Below, piece after piece: positions 45,893-55,342 of a DNA stretch of 64,000 bases; within the stretch, counting starts at the first letter, position 1, and each line of letters opens with the position of its first letter. This DNA comes from Ascidiaceihabitans sp029251465. GTDB taxonomy: Bacteria > Pseudomonadota > Alphaproteobacteria > Rhodobacterales > Rhodobacteraceae. The notes under the pieces are model-generated. The model did not search any database and was not told the origin of the DNA. It saw nothing but the letters and a program-made list of their open reading frames with translations. Both the position numbers and the translations under genes were made by a program. The stretch spans positions 2,480,001-2,544,000 of the forward strand of contig NZ_CP170633.1 of assembly GCF_042932805.1 (NCBI RefSeq), given 5' to 3'.

Positions 45893-47251
45893 TTAACGTG
45901 CAGGGAGCAAGAACAGTGCGAGATCCGGCACCAACGCAACCAAGAACCACGTGCTGATCAAAGCGATCAGATAGGGCACTGTGTAGCGCAGAAGTCGGAA
46001 ATACGGCACGCCCGTCACACCAGACGCCACGTATAGGTTCAACCCGTACGGTGGTGTGATAAAGCCGATCGATGCACCCACAAGGAAGATCACCGAGAAG
46101 TGGATCGGATCAACACCAACGGACACCGCAATCGGAGCCAAAATCGGAGCAAGGATGATCGTCACAGGCAGGGATTCCAGAATCATCCCTGTCACGAACA
46201 CAATCAACATCGACGTGAACAGAACCGCATAGTACCCGCCCATACCGGTTACGAATTCGCCGATGAATTCCTTGGCCCCCAAGGATGACATGACCTGTTG
46301 CATCGCCACAGAGATCGCGATGAGCGGCACCAAAATACCCGTGATTTGTGCAGAACGGGAAACGATCTGCGGCAAACTCATCAACGTGAAACCTTTGACC
46401 ACCAACATAGAGGCGACTGATTTGTCCTCGACGTTCGTGTTCTCGTCTTCGCCCATGATTTTATTCAGCGGATAGCACAGCAAGCCGATGAAGATACAAA
46501 CGCCAACTGTGACGCCCGCCGCTTCGGTCGGTGACGCGCGGCCTGTGTAGATGCACCACAGCACCAGACCGATTGCGAAGAAACCCAACCATGCGCCGAT
46601 GGCTGTCTTGATAACCCGCGACAGCGACAGCTTGATCAGGTAACCCCAGCCGTTGATCGTGCAGATGATAAATGCCGCCGTCATCATCGCCAGAACCATC
46701 AAGGCCCCCGGCACGATGCCCGCGATAAACAGATCCGAGATCGGCAGGTTCAGCAAAAAGCCGTAAACGATAAAGATGATCGACGGTGGAATAATGATCC
46801 CCACAGTACCGCCCGCAGCAGCAGTCGCCGCCGAGAACCGTTCGTCGTAACCGCCTTTGACCATCTCAGGATGCAGCATCGAACCGATGGTTGCAGTCGT
46901 CGCCGAGTTCGAACCCGAGATCGCCGCGAACAGGCCGCAAGCCGCGATGGACGCCATAGAAAGACCGCCACGCAACCACCCCAAGCAGGAGTAGGCAAAA
47001 TCCGATAGTCGTCTCGCAATTCCCGACTGGTTGATCAAATCCCCCGTCAGAATGAACAGCGGCATCGCCAGCAAGGCAAAGCCTTTGTTAAACACGTTCA
47101 GCAGTTCGTTGCCCGTATTGTCCAGCGGCAAGCCAATGACAAAGCTACAGCCGATCACCCAGTAAAAGATGACCAATAGAACCGGTGTGCCAAGCATAAA
47201 CAGCATTGTCACACCAATTGAAATAAGCGTAATCCACGTTGCATCGGTCAT
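45893..47251 (-). CDS. TRAP transporter large permease, DctM type (first TRAP system)
   Basis: A 452-residue sodium-coupled permease with about 12-13 membrane helices. Family signatures include ISGSNSATTATIGSM, AAGGTVGIIIPPSI and FITPPYGLNLYVASG. The start overlaps the DctQ stop by 1 nt (TGATG). It forms the transport channel with the small permease and depends on the periplasmic receptor encoded upstream. Confidence 0.93.
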   Translation of the reverse strand: MTDATWITLISIGVTMLFMLGTPVLLVIFYWVIGCSFVIGLPLDNTGNELLNVFNKGFALLAMPLFILTGDLINQSGIARRLSDFAYSCLGWLRGGLSMASIAACGLFAAISGSNSATTATIGSMLHPEMVKGGYDERFSAATAAAGGTVGIIIPPSIIFIVYGFLLNLPISDLFIAGIVPGALMVLAMMTAAFIICTINGWGYLIKLSLSRVIKTAIGAWLGFFAIGLVLWCIYTGRASPTEAAGVTVGVCIFIGLLCYPLNKIMGEDENTNVEDKSVASMLVVKGFTLMSLPQIVSRSAQITGILVPLIAISVAMQQVMSSLGAKEFIGEFVTGMGGYYAVLFTSMLIVFVTGMILESLPVTIILAPILAPIAVSVGVDPIHFSVIFLVGASIGFITPPYGLNLYVASGVTGVPYFRLLRYTVPYLIALISTWFLVALVPDLALFLLPAR

Positions 47252-47919
47252 CAGACATCCCCCCCGATAACGGCTTGTTTGATGATGGGTTGGCCAGCTT
47301 TGTAGTTGCCCCAGTCTTCAAGCCAGTTGCCCACCACGCGGCCGGACATCAAAACAAACGCAATTGGAACGGTGATGTAGAACCACCATTTCATTGTGTC
47401 ATCAACGCCGTCGACCATTTGAAAGTTCTGGGCAGACAGTACCGTAAAGCGAAGCGAAGTTGTGATCGCCAGCAAGCAAAAGCCGAGCCACAAAACTGTG
47501 TCCATCGTCAAAACGCTCATCTGGTTGCGCGGATTCATCTTTGAGCGGAATTCGCTGAAACTGAGGTGCGTGCGCAATTTCACGTTATACGAACACGCGA
47601 ACCACGCCATGATCATGAAAAGAAACGGCGGGACGGTTGTTGATCCAGACCATTGGTTGTTGAACACAAACCGGTCGATCACGCCCCAAAAAATGATTGC
47701 TGCGATCAACATATACATGATCACGGCCACGCTGCGTTCTAAATGACGTTCGATAAAAGGAACGAATTTAAACAGAAAATGCGCTAAAATACCACCAAAC
47801 AGTGTCACCACAGCACTAAACAACCACATTCCATCCTTTTTGAATGCCGTTGTCATTTCCCATGGATCGCCGGATGCAATGGCAGGTAGTACTGACCACG
47901 CTTCGGACAAAATCGACAT
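47251..47919 (-). CDS. TRAP transporter small permease, DctQ type (first TRAP system)
   Basis: A 222-residue inner-membrane subunit with four predicted helices plus an N-terminal extension (STLFGGILAHFLFKFVPF region). It sits between receptor and large permease and overlaps the latter by 1 nt. A strong intrinsic terminator separates it from the receptor gene, so it is expected to be transcribed at lower level. Confidence 0.85.
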   Translation of the reverse strand: MSILSEAWSVLPAIASGDPWEMTTAFKKDGMWLFSAVVTLFGGILAHFLFKFVPFIERHLERSVAVIMYMLIAAIIFWGVIDRFVFNNQWSGSTTVPPFLFMIMAWFACSYNVKLRTHLSFSEFRSKMNPRNQMSVLTMDTVLWLGFCLLAITTSLRFTVLSAQNFQMVDGVDDTMKWWFYITVPIAFVLMSGRVVGNWLEDWGNYKAGQPIIKQAVIGGDV

Positions 47920-47979
47920 AAAGTATCCCCCCTTTTTCTGGCATTCAGTCGCGTTTTGAAGGCCTGCGTCTTTTTGTTG

Positions 47980-48013
47980 AAAAAAAAAGCCGACCCGCGT
48001 TTTGCGGATCGGC
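47980..48013 (-). terminator. Intrinsic terminator/attenuator between dctP and dctQ
   Basis: On the minus strand GCCGATCCGC pairs with GCGGGTCGGC (ten pairs, one G-U) around AAAAC, followed by nine U. It lies 20 nt after the receptor stop codon and 60 nt before the small-permease start. It should reduce read-through so that receptor protein exceeds permease. Confidence 0.88.
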
Positions 48014-48033
48014 CCAAAACTAACCTAAATAGA

Positions 48034-49266
48034 TTAGCCTTTCCACCAGCGACGTGGTTCAACATTTTCTGGCAGCGTGTCTGCAGAAATTGTGCGCACT
48101 TCGTCGTAGATTTCTTGGTACGTGTCGCGTCCACCGGACCAACCGTTCAAGCGCTCGCGCCATTCTTCCCACAGCTGTGGTTGGAACTCAGGAGAGCACA
48201 TTTCTTCGGCTTTCTTGATCTCTGCGTCGGACAAGAATGCGTTACGCACGTTGTTCTGGGCAAAGATTGTGCCTGGAAGCTGTGGATCGGACTGACCAAC
48301 AGTTTTCACCAGCGCCGCTTCGTTGGCTGCTTGAACGTGAACTTGTGCGAGGTAGGAAGATTCCATAACCGCGTCTTGCAGTTCGCCGCCCAGACCGTCG
48401 AACACAGATGCGTTCATGGACGTGGCTTCTGTACCGCAGAAGAAGTTCAAGTGAACAGACTGCGAAACAACCGGAGACATGTTGGCGTATGCAACCGCAG
48501 ATGCCCATGTTTCCGCACCATCAATCAGGCCTTGCTTCAGACCGTCGAGTGTTTCTTCCCATGCAACCGGAACCGGGTTCAGGTTCAAAGCTTTCATCGC
48601 GATGCGACCCAGCTGTGTACCTGTTACGCGGTTTTTCGTGCCTGCGAGTTGCTCAACAGATGTCACTGTTTCTTTGTCTTGCCACTTCAGACCCAACTGG
48701 ATCCCACGCAATTCAGCGTGTGAGAACAACAACTTCAGACCGTGACGCTTTTCGTACGGCTCACGCAGCAACGCAGCTGACGCAGGCGAATACAAGAAGT
48801 GGTATTGGTCAGCGCGGTTACGGAACATGTATGCATAGTCCAACACGTTCAAGTAAGGTGCACCCCCCGCAGAGTTCTGTGTAGAGGCCGCATAGATATC
48901 AACGATACCTTGCTGGGCTTTTTCTACGCAGGACGTTTGACCGCAGATTTGGTTGTCGCCGATAAATTCAACGCGAATTTCACCGTCTGTACGTGCTTCT
49001 AGGTCACGTGCAAATTCCAACGCGCCGGCGCGTTCGATCAACAAGTTGCGAGCGTTAAAGCCAGCAGCGCCAAATTTCAGCGTGTGTTTCGCTGGTTTTG
49101 CAAAGCGCTTTTCGTAGGTTGATTCAGCTGCAGACGCCAAGTTGGCCAAGCTCATCGCCCCACCAAAACCACCCGCCGCCATGAGCGTGCTACTCATACC
49201 GTAACGGCCAGCTACACGGAACAGATCGCGACGCGACATATTCCCCAGCTTATTGCTAATAGACAT
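48034..49266 (-). CDS. TRAP transporter substrate-binding protein, DctP type (first TRAP system)
   Basis: A 410-residue periplasmic receptor. A Tat-like signal is present (MSRRDLFRVAGRYG followed by a hydrophobic stretch to about residue 46). Binding-protein motifs include TRVTGTQLGRIAMKALNLNP, which aligns with the ligand-carboxylate arginine region, and GLKQGLIDGAETW. The frame is open upstream, but ATG 49266 follows GGGAGG. The ligand is unknown; the alcohol dehydrogenase neighbours suggest an organic acid or alcohol. Confidence 0.9.
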   Translation of the reverse strand: MSISNKLGNMSRRDLFRVAGRYGMSSTLMAAGGFGGAMSLANLASAAESTYEKRFAKPAKHTLKFGAAGFNARNLLIERAGALEFARDLEARTDGEIRVEFIGDNQICGQTSCVEKAQQGIVDIYAASTQNSAGGAPYLNVLDYAYMFRNRADQYHFLYSPASAALLREPYEKRHGLKLLFSHAELRGIQLGLKWQDKETVTSVEQLAGTKNRVTGTQLGRIAMKALNLNPVPVAWEETLDGLKQGLIDGAETWASAVAYANMSPVVSQSVHLNFFCGTEATSMNASVFDGLGGELQDAVMESSYLAQVHVQAANEAALVKTVGQSDPQLPGTIFAQNNVRNAFLSDAEIKKAEEMCSPEFQPQLWEEWRERLNGWSGGRDTYQEIYDEVRTISADTLPENVEPRRWWKG

Positions 49267-49292
49267 GACAATTTCCTCCCTTATGTCAATTA

Positions 49293-49311
49293 TTGAGACT
49301 TTTAGTTTCAA
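49293..49311. promoter_or_regulatory. Candidate operator in the dctP/GMC divergent region
   Basis: TTGAGACT and AGTTTCAA flank TTT, an inverted repeat with eight-base arms and one mismatch. It lies 27 nt upstream of dctP and 65 nt upstream of the GMC gene in a 109-bp intergenic region. An IclR-type dimer is the likely ligand, given the iclR gene in the same cluster. Confidence 0.45.
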
Positions 49312-49375
49312 AAAACTGTAGTATGACAAATCCAATCTGTATAGTGTTAAATCGAACCAACGAGAGGATATTTTT

Positions 49376-50971
49376 GTGGAAGCGGACTTTATCGTAGTGG
49401 GCGCAGGCTCTGCGGGCTGCGTTTTGGCCAACCGGCTCAGCGCTAACCCCAAGCACAAAGTGATTCTACTAGAGGCAGGCGGTCGTGACCTGAACCCTTG
49501 GATTCACATTCCTGTCGGCTACTTTAAAACGATCCATAATCCCAACGTTGACTGGTGCTACAAAACCGAACCTGATCCTGGTCTGAACGGACGCTCTATT
49601 GAATGGCCCCGCGGCAAGGTTTTGGGCGGTTCGTCCTCTCTGAATGGTTTACTGTACGTACGTGGTCAGAGCCAAGACTATGACCGTTGGGCGCAAATGG
49701 GCAATAGTGGATGGTCTTGGGATGATGTCTTGCCCCTGTTCAAAAAGGCAGAAAAGAACGAACGCGGTGCCGATGACTACCATGGCGACCAAGGGCCCCT
49801 GTCCGTTTCCAACATGCGTATCCAGCGCCCGATCACCGACGCGTGGGTCGCCGCAGCCCAAGCCGCCGGCTACCCGTTTAACCCCGATTATAACGGCGAA
49901 ACCCAAGAAGGCGTTGGTTTTTTCCAGTTAACATCGAAAAACGGGCGGCGCTGTTCGACAGCTGTAGCCTACCTTAATCCGGCGAAAAACCGTGACAACC
50001 TGACCATCATCACCCATGCGCAGGTTCAAAAGGTAAACATCGAAAACGGTGTCGCAACAGGTGTCACCTACAAGGACCGCGCTGGCCGCGATCACGTGGT
50101 CAAAGCTGGTCGCGAGGTGATTCTGTCCGGCGGGTCCATCAACTCCCCCCAGATTTTGATGCTGTCTGGTGTGGGCGAAGCAGCCCAGCTTCAGGAACAC
50201 GGCATCGAGGTCAAAAAAGACCTGCACGGTGTTGGCAAAAACATGCAAGATCACCTGCAAGCGCGCCTTGTCTACAAGACCAATGAACCGACCCTGAACA
50301 ACGAGGTCAGCAGCCTGTTTGGCCAAGCCAAGATCGCGCTCAAGTATGCGATGTTCCGTGCCGGTCCAATGACAATGGCCGCGAGCCTTGCGACCGGTTT
50401 CATGAAAACACGCGAAGATCTGGAAACACCTGACATTCAGTTCCACGTGCAACCGCTTTCGGCAGAAAACCCGGGCAAAGGCGCTGACAAGTTCTCGGCC
50501 TTCACCATGTCCGTGTGCCAATTGCGCCCCGAAAGCCGCGGAGAGATTCGACTGAATAGCGCTGATGGCAAGGTTTACCCCAAGATCATCCCGAACTATC
50601 TGGCGACCCAAACCGATTGCCGCACTGTAGTGGCTGGCGTGAATATCGCGCGCACAATCGCCAAACATGCGCCGCTGAAATCCAAGATTTCCGAAGAATT
50701 CCGCCCCAACCCCAGCCTTGATATCGAAGACTACGACGCGACCCTCGATTGGGCCCGCAACAACACAGCATCGATCTATCACCCGACCGGCACCTGCAAG
50801 ATGGGGTCTGGCACTGACGCTGTTGTGGACGCAAAACTGCGCGTGCACGGGGTCAAAGGACTGCGGGTCGCAGATTGTTCGATCATGCCCGAAATCGTAT
50901 CCGGCAACACCAACGCACCTGCGATCATGATTGGCGAAAACTGTTCCAAAATGATTTTGGCCGACCTCTAG
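49376..50971 (+). CDS. GMC-family alcohol/choline oxidoreductase
   Basis: A 531-residue FAD enzyme. The N-terminal dinucleotide motif is [19 protein letters not shown], followed by [15 protein letters not shown]. The catalytic histidine lies in [10 protein letters not shown], and the C-terminal signature is [14 protein letters not shown]. It begins with GTG at 49376 after GAGAGGA. Length and motifs fit alcohol dehydrogenases such as AlkJ as well as choline dehydrogenase; no betaine aldehyde dehydrogenase partner adjoins it. Divergent from the TRAP operon, so the TRAP ligand may be its substrate. Confidence 0.9.
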   Translation: MEADFIVVGAGSAGCVLANRLSANPKHKVILLEAGGRDLNPWIHIPVGYFKTIHNPNVDWCYKTEPDPGLNGRSIEWPRGKVLGGSSSLNGLLYVRGQSQDYDRWAQMGNSGWSWDDVLPLFKKAEKNERGADDYHGDQGPLSVSNMRIQRPITDAWVAAAQAAGYPFNPDYNGETQEGVGFFQLTSKNGRRCSTAVAYLNPAKNRDNLTIITHAQVQKVNIENGVATGVTYKDRAGRDHVVKAGREVILSGGSINSPQILMLSGVGEAAQLQEHGIEVKKDLHGVGKNMQDHLQARLVYKTNEPTLNNEVSSLFGQAKIALKYAMFRAGPMTMAASLATGFMKTREDLETPDIQFHVQPLSAENPGKGADKFSAFTMSVCQLRPESRGEIRLNSADGKVYPKIIPNYLATQTDCRTVVAGVNIARTIAKHAPLKSKISEEFRPNPSLDIEDYDATLDWARNNTASIYHPTGTCKMGSGTDAVVDAKLRVHGVKGLRVADCSIMPEIVSGNTNAPAIMIGENCSKMILADL

Positions 50972-51098
50972 CGGCGAAAAACCGTTCAAGACCTTAGAAA
51001 AGCACGCAGGTGGCAGTCCAAATCGGGCTGCCACATTGCGTTTTGCCTGCTGGTCCATAACTATCGATCCTGCATAGCGATCAAATGGAGCCCCGCGC

Positions 51099-51488
51099 AT
51101 GAAAACCTCAAAAGACTACATGGCCGAAGCAAACGCTGTTGTCCCGCGCCTTAGCAGCGAAGACGCGATTGCCGCCCACGCCAATGCCAGCGGCGTGTTT
51201 GTAGATGTGCGCGACAGCGCCGCGATTGCTGTCACTGGCACCATTCAGGGGGCCCATCACATTCCGCGCGGCATGCTTGAATTCATCGCAGATCGCGAAA
51301 GCGGTGCGCACAACCCCGCCCTAAGCAGTGCGGAGGCGATCTATGTGGTCTGTGCAGCTGGCGGTCAGGCGGCACTGGCTGGCAAGACCCTGAGGGACAT
51401 GGGCTACGAAAACGTCTTTAACATCGGCGGTGTCGGCCCATGGGCACAAGCAGGCGGACCGACGCAGCCTGCCCCGTCAAAAAGCTAG
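51099..51488 (+). CDS. Rhodanese-like domain protein
   Basis: A 129-residue single-domain rhodanese. VFVDVRDSAAI is the N-terminal signature, and the active-site loop begins with Cys85 in VVCAAGGQAA, so sulfur transfer chemistry is possible. No signal peptide. It lies 127 nt after the GMC gene on the same strand and may share its transcript. Confidence 0.85.
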   Translation: MKTSKDYMAEANAVVPRLSSEDAIAAHANASGVFVDVRDSAAIAVTGTIQGAHHIPRGMLEFIADRESGAHNPALSSAEAIYVVCAAGGQAALAGKTLRDMGYENVFNIGGVGPWAQAGGPTQPAPSKS

Positions 51489-51922
51489 ATCCATGCGGTT
51501 CTTTGGCTTAGGCAAATCGCCCCGCAAAGTGGTGTTTGGGCCAACCTTTGCATCTTTCCCCTGATTCACGCAGCTTTGCATCAGGGGGCATTTCACAGCA
51601 CATATTTCGAAAACAGCGGTTTTGGCCAAAAAACTTGACCAAAATGGCAAATTCATTTGCACACTTACAGTTTCTTTTTCCCAATAATTTCATCACCCTA
51701 GATCGCCGCATACCCAATACCACGTAGACGGCGCTGGATTCTAAAGCCTTGCCAAGAGTATTAACGCTGGTGGACAGTTTCGTGACATCATTCAGGTGCT
51801 GCCTGTAGACAGAGCAATAATGTATACGCTAACGTATTCATTATCGGGGGATACGGTTTGACCAATCAAGCCAAATCGTCTGACGAAGCGGCCGCAAAGG
51901 CCATCCTAGGGAGGAAAACAAT
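51489..51922 (+). promoter_or_regulatory. 434-bp gap: long upstream region of the second TRAP operon
   Basis: No credible gene is seen. Near the left end CCCCTGAT (51558-51565) pairs with ATCAGGGG (51580-51587), a possible 3' hairpin of the rhodanese transcript without a U-tract. Near the right end lies a 24-bp inverted repeat (51819-51842) and, at 51909, GGGAGG before dctP. The middle is AT-rich and probably holds the operon promoter; I cannot place -35/-10 with confidence. Confidence 0.5.
51819..51842 (+). promoter_or_regulatory. Inverted-repeat operator upstream of the second TRAP operon
   Basis: AATGTATACG and CGTATTCATT flank CTAA, ten-base arms with one mismatch. It lies 80 nt upstream of dctP. 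The GTATAC core resembles the motifs at 30769 and 39352, suggesting a GntR- or LacI-type regulator. No regulator gene adjoins this operon, so the factor would be encoded elsewhere. Confidence 0.5.
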
Positions 51923-52963
51923 ATGAAAACCAACTTTATCGCGACAGCCGTCGCAGTGACCATTGCCGCCGGAGCTGCCTCGGCGCAGGACACGATTGAA
52001 ATGACGTCGTCATTCCCGTCCAGCTTGCCGATTCTGGGCACTGCGTCCGTTGACTTTAAGGACCGTTTGAATTCGATCTCGTCCGAAGTGCAAATCGAAC
52101 ACTTCGATCCGGGCAAATTGGTCCCAACGCTCGAAGCGCTTGATGCGGTATCCAGTGGGTCCGTTGACGCAGCCTTTGCGACATCCGGTTACTGGCAGGG
52201 CAAAATCACGTCTGCATCGCTGTTTGCCGCTGTTCCGTTTGGCCCAGAGGCCGGCGAATTCATGGGCTGGATCTTGTATGATGACGGCCAGGAATTGTGG
52301 CAGGGCATGTACGACAACGCAGGCTACGACGTAAAAGTCATGCCATGCGGGATCATCGCGCCAGAAACATCCGGCTGGTTCAAAAACGAAATCAATGGCG
52401 TCGAAGACCTTGAAGGTTTGAACATGCGCTTCTTTGGTTTGGGTGCCGAAGTCATGCAGCGTTTGGGCGTGTCCACGTCCTTGCTGGGGGCTGGCGACAT
52501 TTTCCCGGCACTTGAGCGTGGCGCGATTGATGCGACTGAATTCTCGATGCCGCGGATCGACTCGCGTCTTGGGTTCCACAAGATCGCCAAATACAACTAC
52601 TTCCCCGGTTGGCACCAGCCGTCCACCTTGTTCGAACTGATCGTCAACGTCGACGTTTGGGACGGTCTGTCCGAGCGCGCCCAAGCGCAAATCCAGACGG
52701 CTTGCTTGGCCAACGTGACCACGTCACTGGCCGAAGGCGAAGCGACGAACTATGCGGCCATGGTTGATAACACCGAAAACAACGGCGTTAAAATCAAGCA
52801 GTGGTCCCCGGAAATGCTGGAACTGTTTGAATCCACATGGAACGAAGTTGCAGCAGAACTGGCCGCAGAGGACGAATACTTTGCCAAAGTTTGGGCTGAT
52901 CTAGCTGAGTACCGTGCGGGCTATAAAATCTGGTCCAACAACATCTACCTGCCGCGCAAATAA
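51923..52963 (+). CDS. TRAP transporter substrate-binding protein, DctP type (second TRAP system)
   Basis: A 346-residue receptor with a Sec signal peptide cleaved after AASAQ (about residue 21-22). LEGLNMRFFGLGAEVMQRLG carries the conserved ligand-binding arginine region. The motif style (GYWQGKI, FPGWHQPSTLFE) resembles TakP-like receptors for 2-oxo acids and related carboxylates; this is only an analogy. GGGAGG precedes the ATG. It starts an operon of dctP, dctQ, dctM, ALDH and SDR. Confidence 0.92.
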   Translation: MKTNFIATAVAVTIAAGAASAQDTIEMTSSFPSSLPILGTASVDFKDRLNSISSEVQIEHFDPGKLVPTLEALDAVSSGSVDAAFATSGYWQGKITSASLFAAVPFGPEAGEFMGWILYDDGQELWQGMYDNAGYDVKVMPCGIIAPETSGWFKNEINGVEDLEGLNMRFFGLGAEVMQRLGVSTSLLGAGDIFPALERGAIDATEFSMPRIDSRLGFHKIAKYNYFPGWHQPSTLFELIVNVDVWDGLSERAQAQIQTACLANVTTSLAEGEATNYAAMVDNTENNGVKIKQWSPEMLELFESTWNEVAAELAAEDEYFAKVWADLAEYRAGYKIWSNNIYLPRK

Positions 52964-52984
52964 CAGCGCTGAGGCATAAAAACG

Positions 52985-53014
52985 AAGGGCGGCATCCACA
53001 TCGGTGCCGCCCTT
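52985..53014 (+). terminator. Hairpin between dctP and dctQ (second TRAP system)
   Basis: AAGGGCGGCA pairs perfectly with TGCCGCCCTT (ten pairs) around a 10-nt loop, 21 nt after the receptor stop, with only one U beyond the stem. It probably works as an attenuator or 3'-protecting hairpin that raises receptor over permease dosage. Confidence 0.6.
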
Positions 53015-53039
53015 TGACACTGGGCAAGAGGACTTGGGC

Positions 53040-53840
53040 ATGACAGACGCACCGCAAACAGCAACAGGCGAAACGCTCACCGTTGAAACGGTTCTAGCGA
53101 TCACTGATCCGGGCGAGGTTGATCGCGACAAGCACGGGATCATCGATCGGTTGGTGATCAACGTCGGCAACGTTGTGGCTTGGGCCTTTCCGCTGCTGAT
53201 GGTCGCGATTGTGGCGCAGGTGTTTTTGCGCGGGAATGGTCACAACCAAGCGTGGTTGGACGATGCGCAGTGGTGGATTTACGGCGTCGCAATGCTGACG
53301 GCCTTTGGCTATGCGATCACCACGTCATCCCACGTGCGCGTCGATATTTTACACGAACATTACAGCCCCGAGAAAAAGGCCCGCATCGAGGTGTTTGCCA
53401 TTGGCTGGCTGTTGATGCCCTTCATCGGCATTATGACCGATGTGCTGTTTCACTACGCCTACACCTCGGTCATCGCAGGCGAAGGATCAGACAGCCCGAA
53501 CGGATTGCACCGCTTGTATTTGCTCAAAGCGTCGCTGCCGATCTTGTTCTTGCTGGCGGGCTTGGCGTCTTATGCGACCCTCATGCGGAACCTGAAACAG
53601 TACAGCCCCGCGCGCTTGCATCACGTGATCGTGGCAATGCTGCCGATGGCGGTTTTCCTGGCATGGCGGCTGGTGGTCTACATTTTGTACTGGGTCATCT
53701 ACCTCACCAATTCCGACATCATGGCACGCCGCATCCTGCGCGAGCCTATCTTTGAATACGCCCTGTTGATGGCCATCGCGTTGGTCGCTGTGCTCTTCGT
53801 CATCGGTTATCTGCGCAACCGCGCCAGCGCAAAGGGCTGA
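53040..53840 (+). CDS. TRAP transporter small permease, DctQ type (second TRAP system)
   Basis: A 266-residue small subunit, longer than the usual about 170, with four or five helices and a soluble N-terminal 40 residues. GNGHNQAWLDDAQWWIYGVAML matches the conserved E/D-W membrane segment of DctQ proteins, and SHVRVDILHEHY follows. ATG 53040 is preceded by AGAGG; the frame is open 12 codons upstream inside the hairpin region. The large permease starts 5 nt downstream. Confidence 0.88.
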   Translation: MTDAPQTATGETLTVETVLAITDPGEVDRDKHGIIDRLVINVGNVVAWAFPLLMVAIVAQVFLRGNGHNQAWLDDAQWWIYGVAMLTAFGYAITTSSHVRVDILHEHYSPEKKARIEVFAIGWLLMPFIGIMTDVLFHYAYTSVIAGEGSDSPNGLHRLYLLKASLPILFLLAGLASYATLMRNLKQYSPARLHHVIVAMLPMAVFLAWRLVVYILYWVIYLTNSDIMARRILREPIFEYALLMAIALVAVLFVIGYLRNRASAKG

Positions 53841-53845
53841 TCCAC

Positions 53846-55291
53846 ATGCAACTGTTATCTCTCATTAATTTCCTGACGTTGAACGAATGGCTTGTGCTGG
53901 TCATGTTCATTGTCTTTGTGACCATGCTGTTTCGCGGCATTCCGGTGGCCTATGCGCTGGTTGGTGTCTCACTGGTGTTTATCGTGCTTGCGATGTTTGT
54001 GCTGGATCCGGCCAAGGATGCCCTGCGCGAGGTCATCGAATATGACGACACGCGAATATCGTTCAAGAAACTGGGCGCAAATGCCGGTCGCTTCTTTGGT
54101 GGGGTCATCAAGAATCCGGTCTTGGTCGCATTGCCAATGTTCATCTTTATGGGGCTGATGCTGGATCAATCCGGTGTGGCGCAACGGATGATGAAATCCA
54201 TGCAGGTGCTGTTTGGCGCGCTACGAGGCGGGCTGGCCCTGTCTGTCATGCTGATCGGGATCATTCTTGCGGCCTCAACCGGTGTCATCGGGGCCTCTGT
54301 GGTGCTGCTTGGCGTGATGGGTTTGCCGACAATGATGGCGCAGGGCTATTCCAAGCCTATCGCCACGGGCACCATCGCCGCCTCTGGCACCTTAGGGATT
54401 TTGATCCCACCGTCGATCATGCTGGTGATCATGTCGGACCAACTGGCCATCAGCCTTGGTGATTTGTTCATGGGCGCACTGTTTCCCGGCCTGTTGCTGG
54501 GCGCACTTTATATCACGTTCATCGTGGTCTATGGCCTGATCAGCCCAAAATCCATGCCGGTCCCTGCAGACCGCGAACCGGTCACCATGGCAATCGTGCT
54601 CGAGGTCCTGCTGTCGGTTCTGCCGCCCATGGCGCTGATCCTTGTCGTGCTTGGCTCGATCTTTTTCGGGTTCGCAACCCCGACCGAAGCATCAGGCCTT
54701 GGCGCACTCGGTGCGATGGTGCTGGCGATTTTTAACCGCAAGCTGAACTTCAAAGTGTTCAAGGATGTGATGCGTCAGACGCTTAACACCTCGGGCTACA
54801 TTGTCGGCATTTTCATCGCCGCGAATTTCTTTGCCTACGTTCTGCGCCTCTATGGCGGCGACGAAATCATCGAACACATGATCGCTGGTTCCTTCGAAAA
54901 CCCCTACATGATCGTGGTGTTCATCCTGTTCATCGTGTTCCTGCTCGGGTTCTTGCTGGACTGGATCGAAATCACGCTGATCATCATGCCGCTGGTTTTG
55001 CCGGTGGTGTCGGGACTAGCCATCGCCGTGGACGGGTTCGGTGTGGTCGACAACCCCGAGGTCGTCTGGTTCGCCATTCTGGTCGCCGTCACCTTGCAAA
55101 CCTCGTTTTTGACACCGCCTGTAGGCTTTGCGCTGTTCTACCTAAAAGGCGTCTGCCCGCCCGGCGTGACCTTGGGCCACATCTATCGCGGCGTGGTTCC
55201 ATTTGTGTTGTTGCAATTGTTCGGGCTGTTCATCGTATTTGAGTTCCCGTGGCTCGTGACATGGTTGCCAGCAATCGCTTACGCGAACTAG
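53846..55291 (+). CDS. TRAP transporter large permease, DctM type (second TRAP system)
   Basis: A 481-residue permease with about 12 helices. Family stretches include AASTGVIGASVVLLGVMGLP, IAASGTLGILIPPSIML and TSFLTPPVGFALFYLKGV. The insertion around residues 50-90 (charged, EYDDTRISFKKLG) is seen in the longer FcbT/TakM-type branch. Hairpin 55297-55318 follows the stop, then the ALDH gene. Confidence 0.93.
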   Translation: MQLLSLINFLTLNEWLVLVMFIVFVTMLFRGIPVAYALVGVSLVFIVLAMFVLDPAKDALREVIEYDDTRISFKKLGANAGRFFGGVIKNPVLVALPMFIFMGLMLDQSGVAQRMMKSMQVLFGALRGGLALSVMLIGIILAASTGVIGASVVLLGVMGLPTMMAQGYSKPIATGTIAASGTLGILIPPSIMLVIMSDQLAISLGDLFMGALFPGLLLGALYITFIVVYGLISPKSMPVPADREPVTMAIVLEVLLSVLPPMALILVVLGSIFFGFATPTEASGLGALGAMVLAIFNRKLNFKVFKDVMRQTLNTSGYIVGIFIAANFFAYVLRLYGGDEIIEHMIAGSFENPYMIVVFILFIVFLLGFLLDWIEITLIIMPLVLPVVSGLAIAVDGFGVVDNPEVVWFAILVAVTLQTSFLTPPVGFALFYLKGVCPPGVTLGHIYRGVVPFVLLQLFGLFIVFEFPWLVTWLPAIAYAN

Positions 55292-55296
55292 ATTAG

Positions 55297-55318
55297 GGGC
55301 CAGCAGTAACGCTGGCCC
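55297..55318 (+). terminator. Hairpin between dctM and the aldehyde dehydrogenase
   Basis: GGGCCAGC pairs perfectly with GCTGGCCC around AGTAAC, 5 nt after the stop. No U-tract follows, so partial termination or mRNA stabilisation is more likely than full termination. Confidence 0.5.
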
Positions 55319-55342
55319 TCATAGTTTCAGGACGTTTTCCGT

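Noticed and set aside
49928..51100. 390-residue minus-strand open frame opposite the GMC oxidoreductase
   Set aside because: The plus frame has complete GMC motifs. The antisense product has no family features and arises from codon bias.
51508..51723. 71-codon minus-strand frame in the 434-bp gap
   Set aside because: No ribosome site, unusual composition with many Cys/Lys/Arg, and it spans the hairpin; treated as non-coding.
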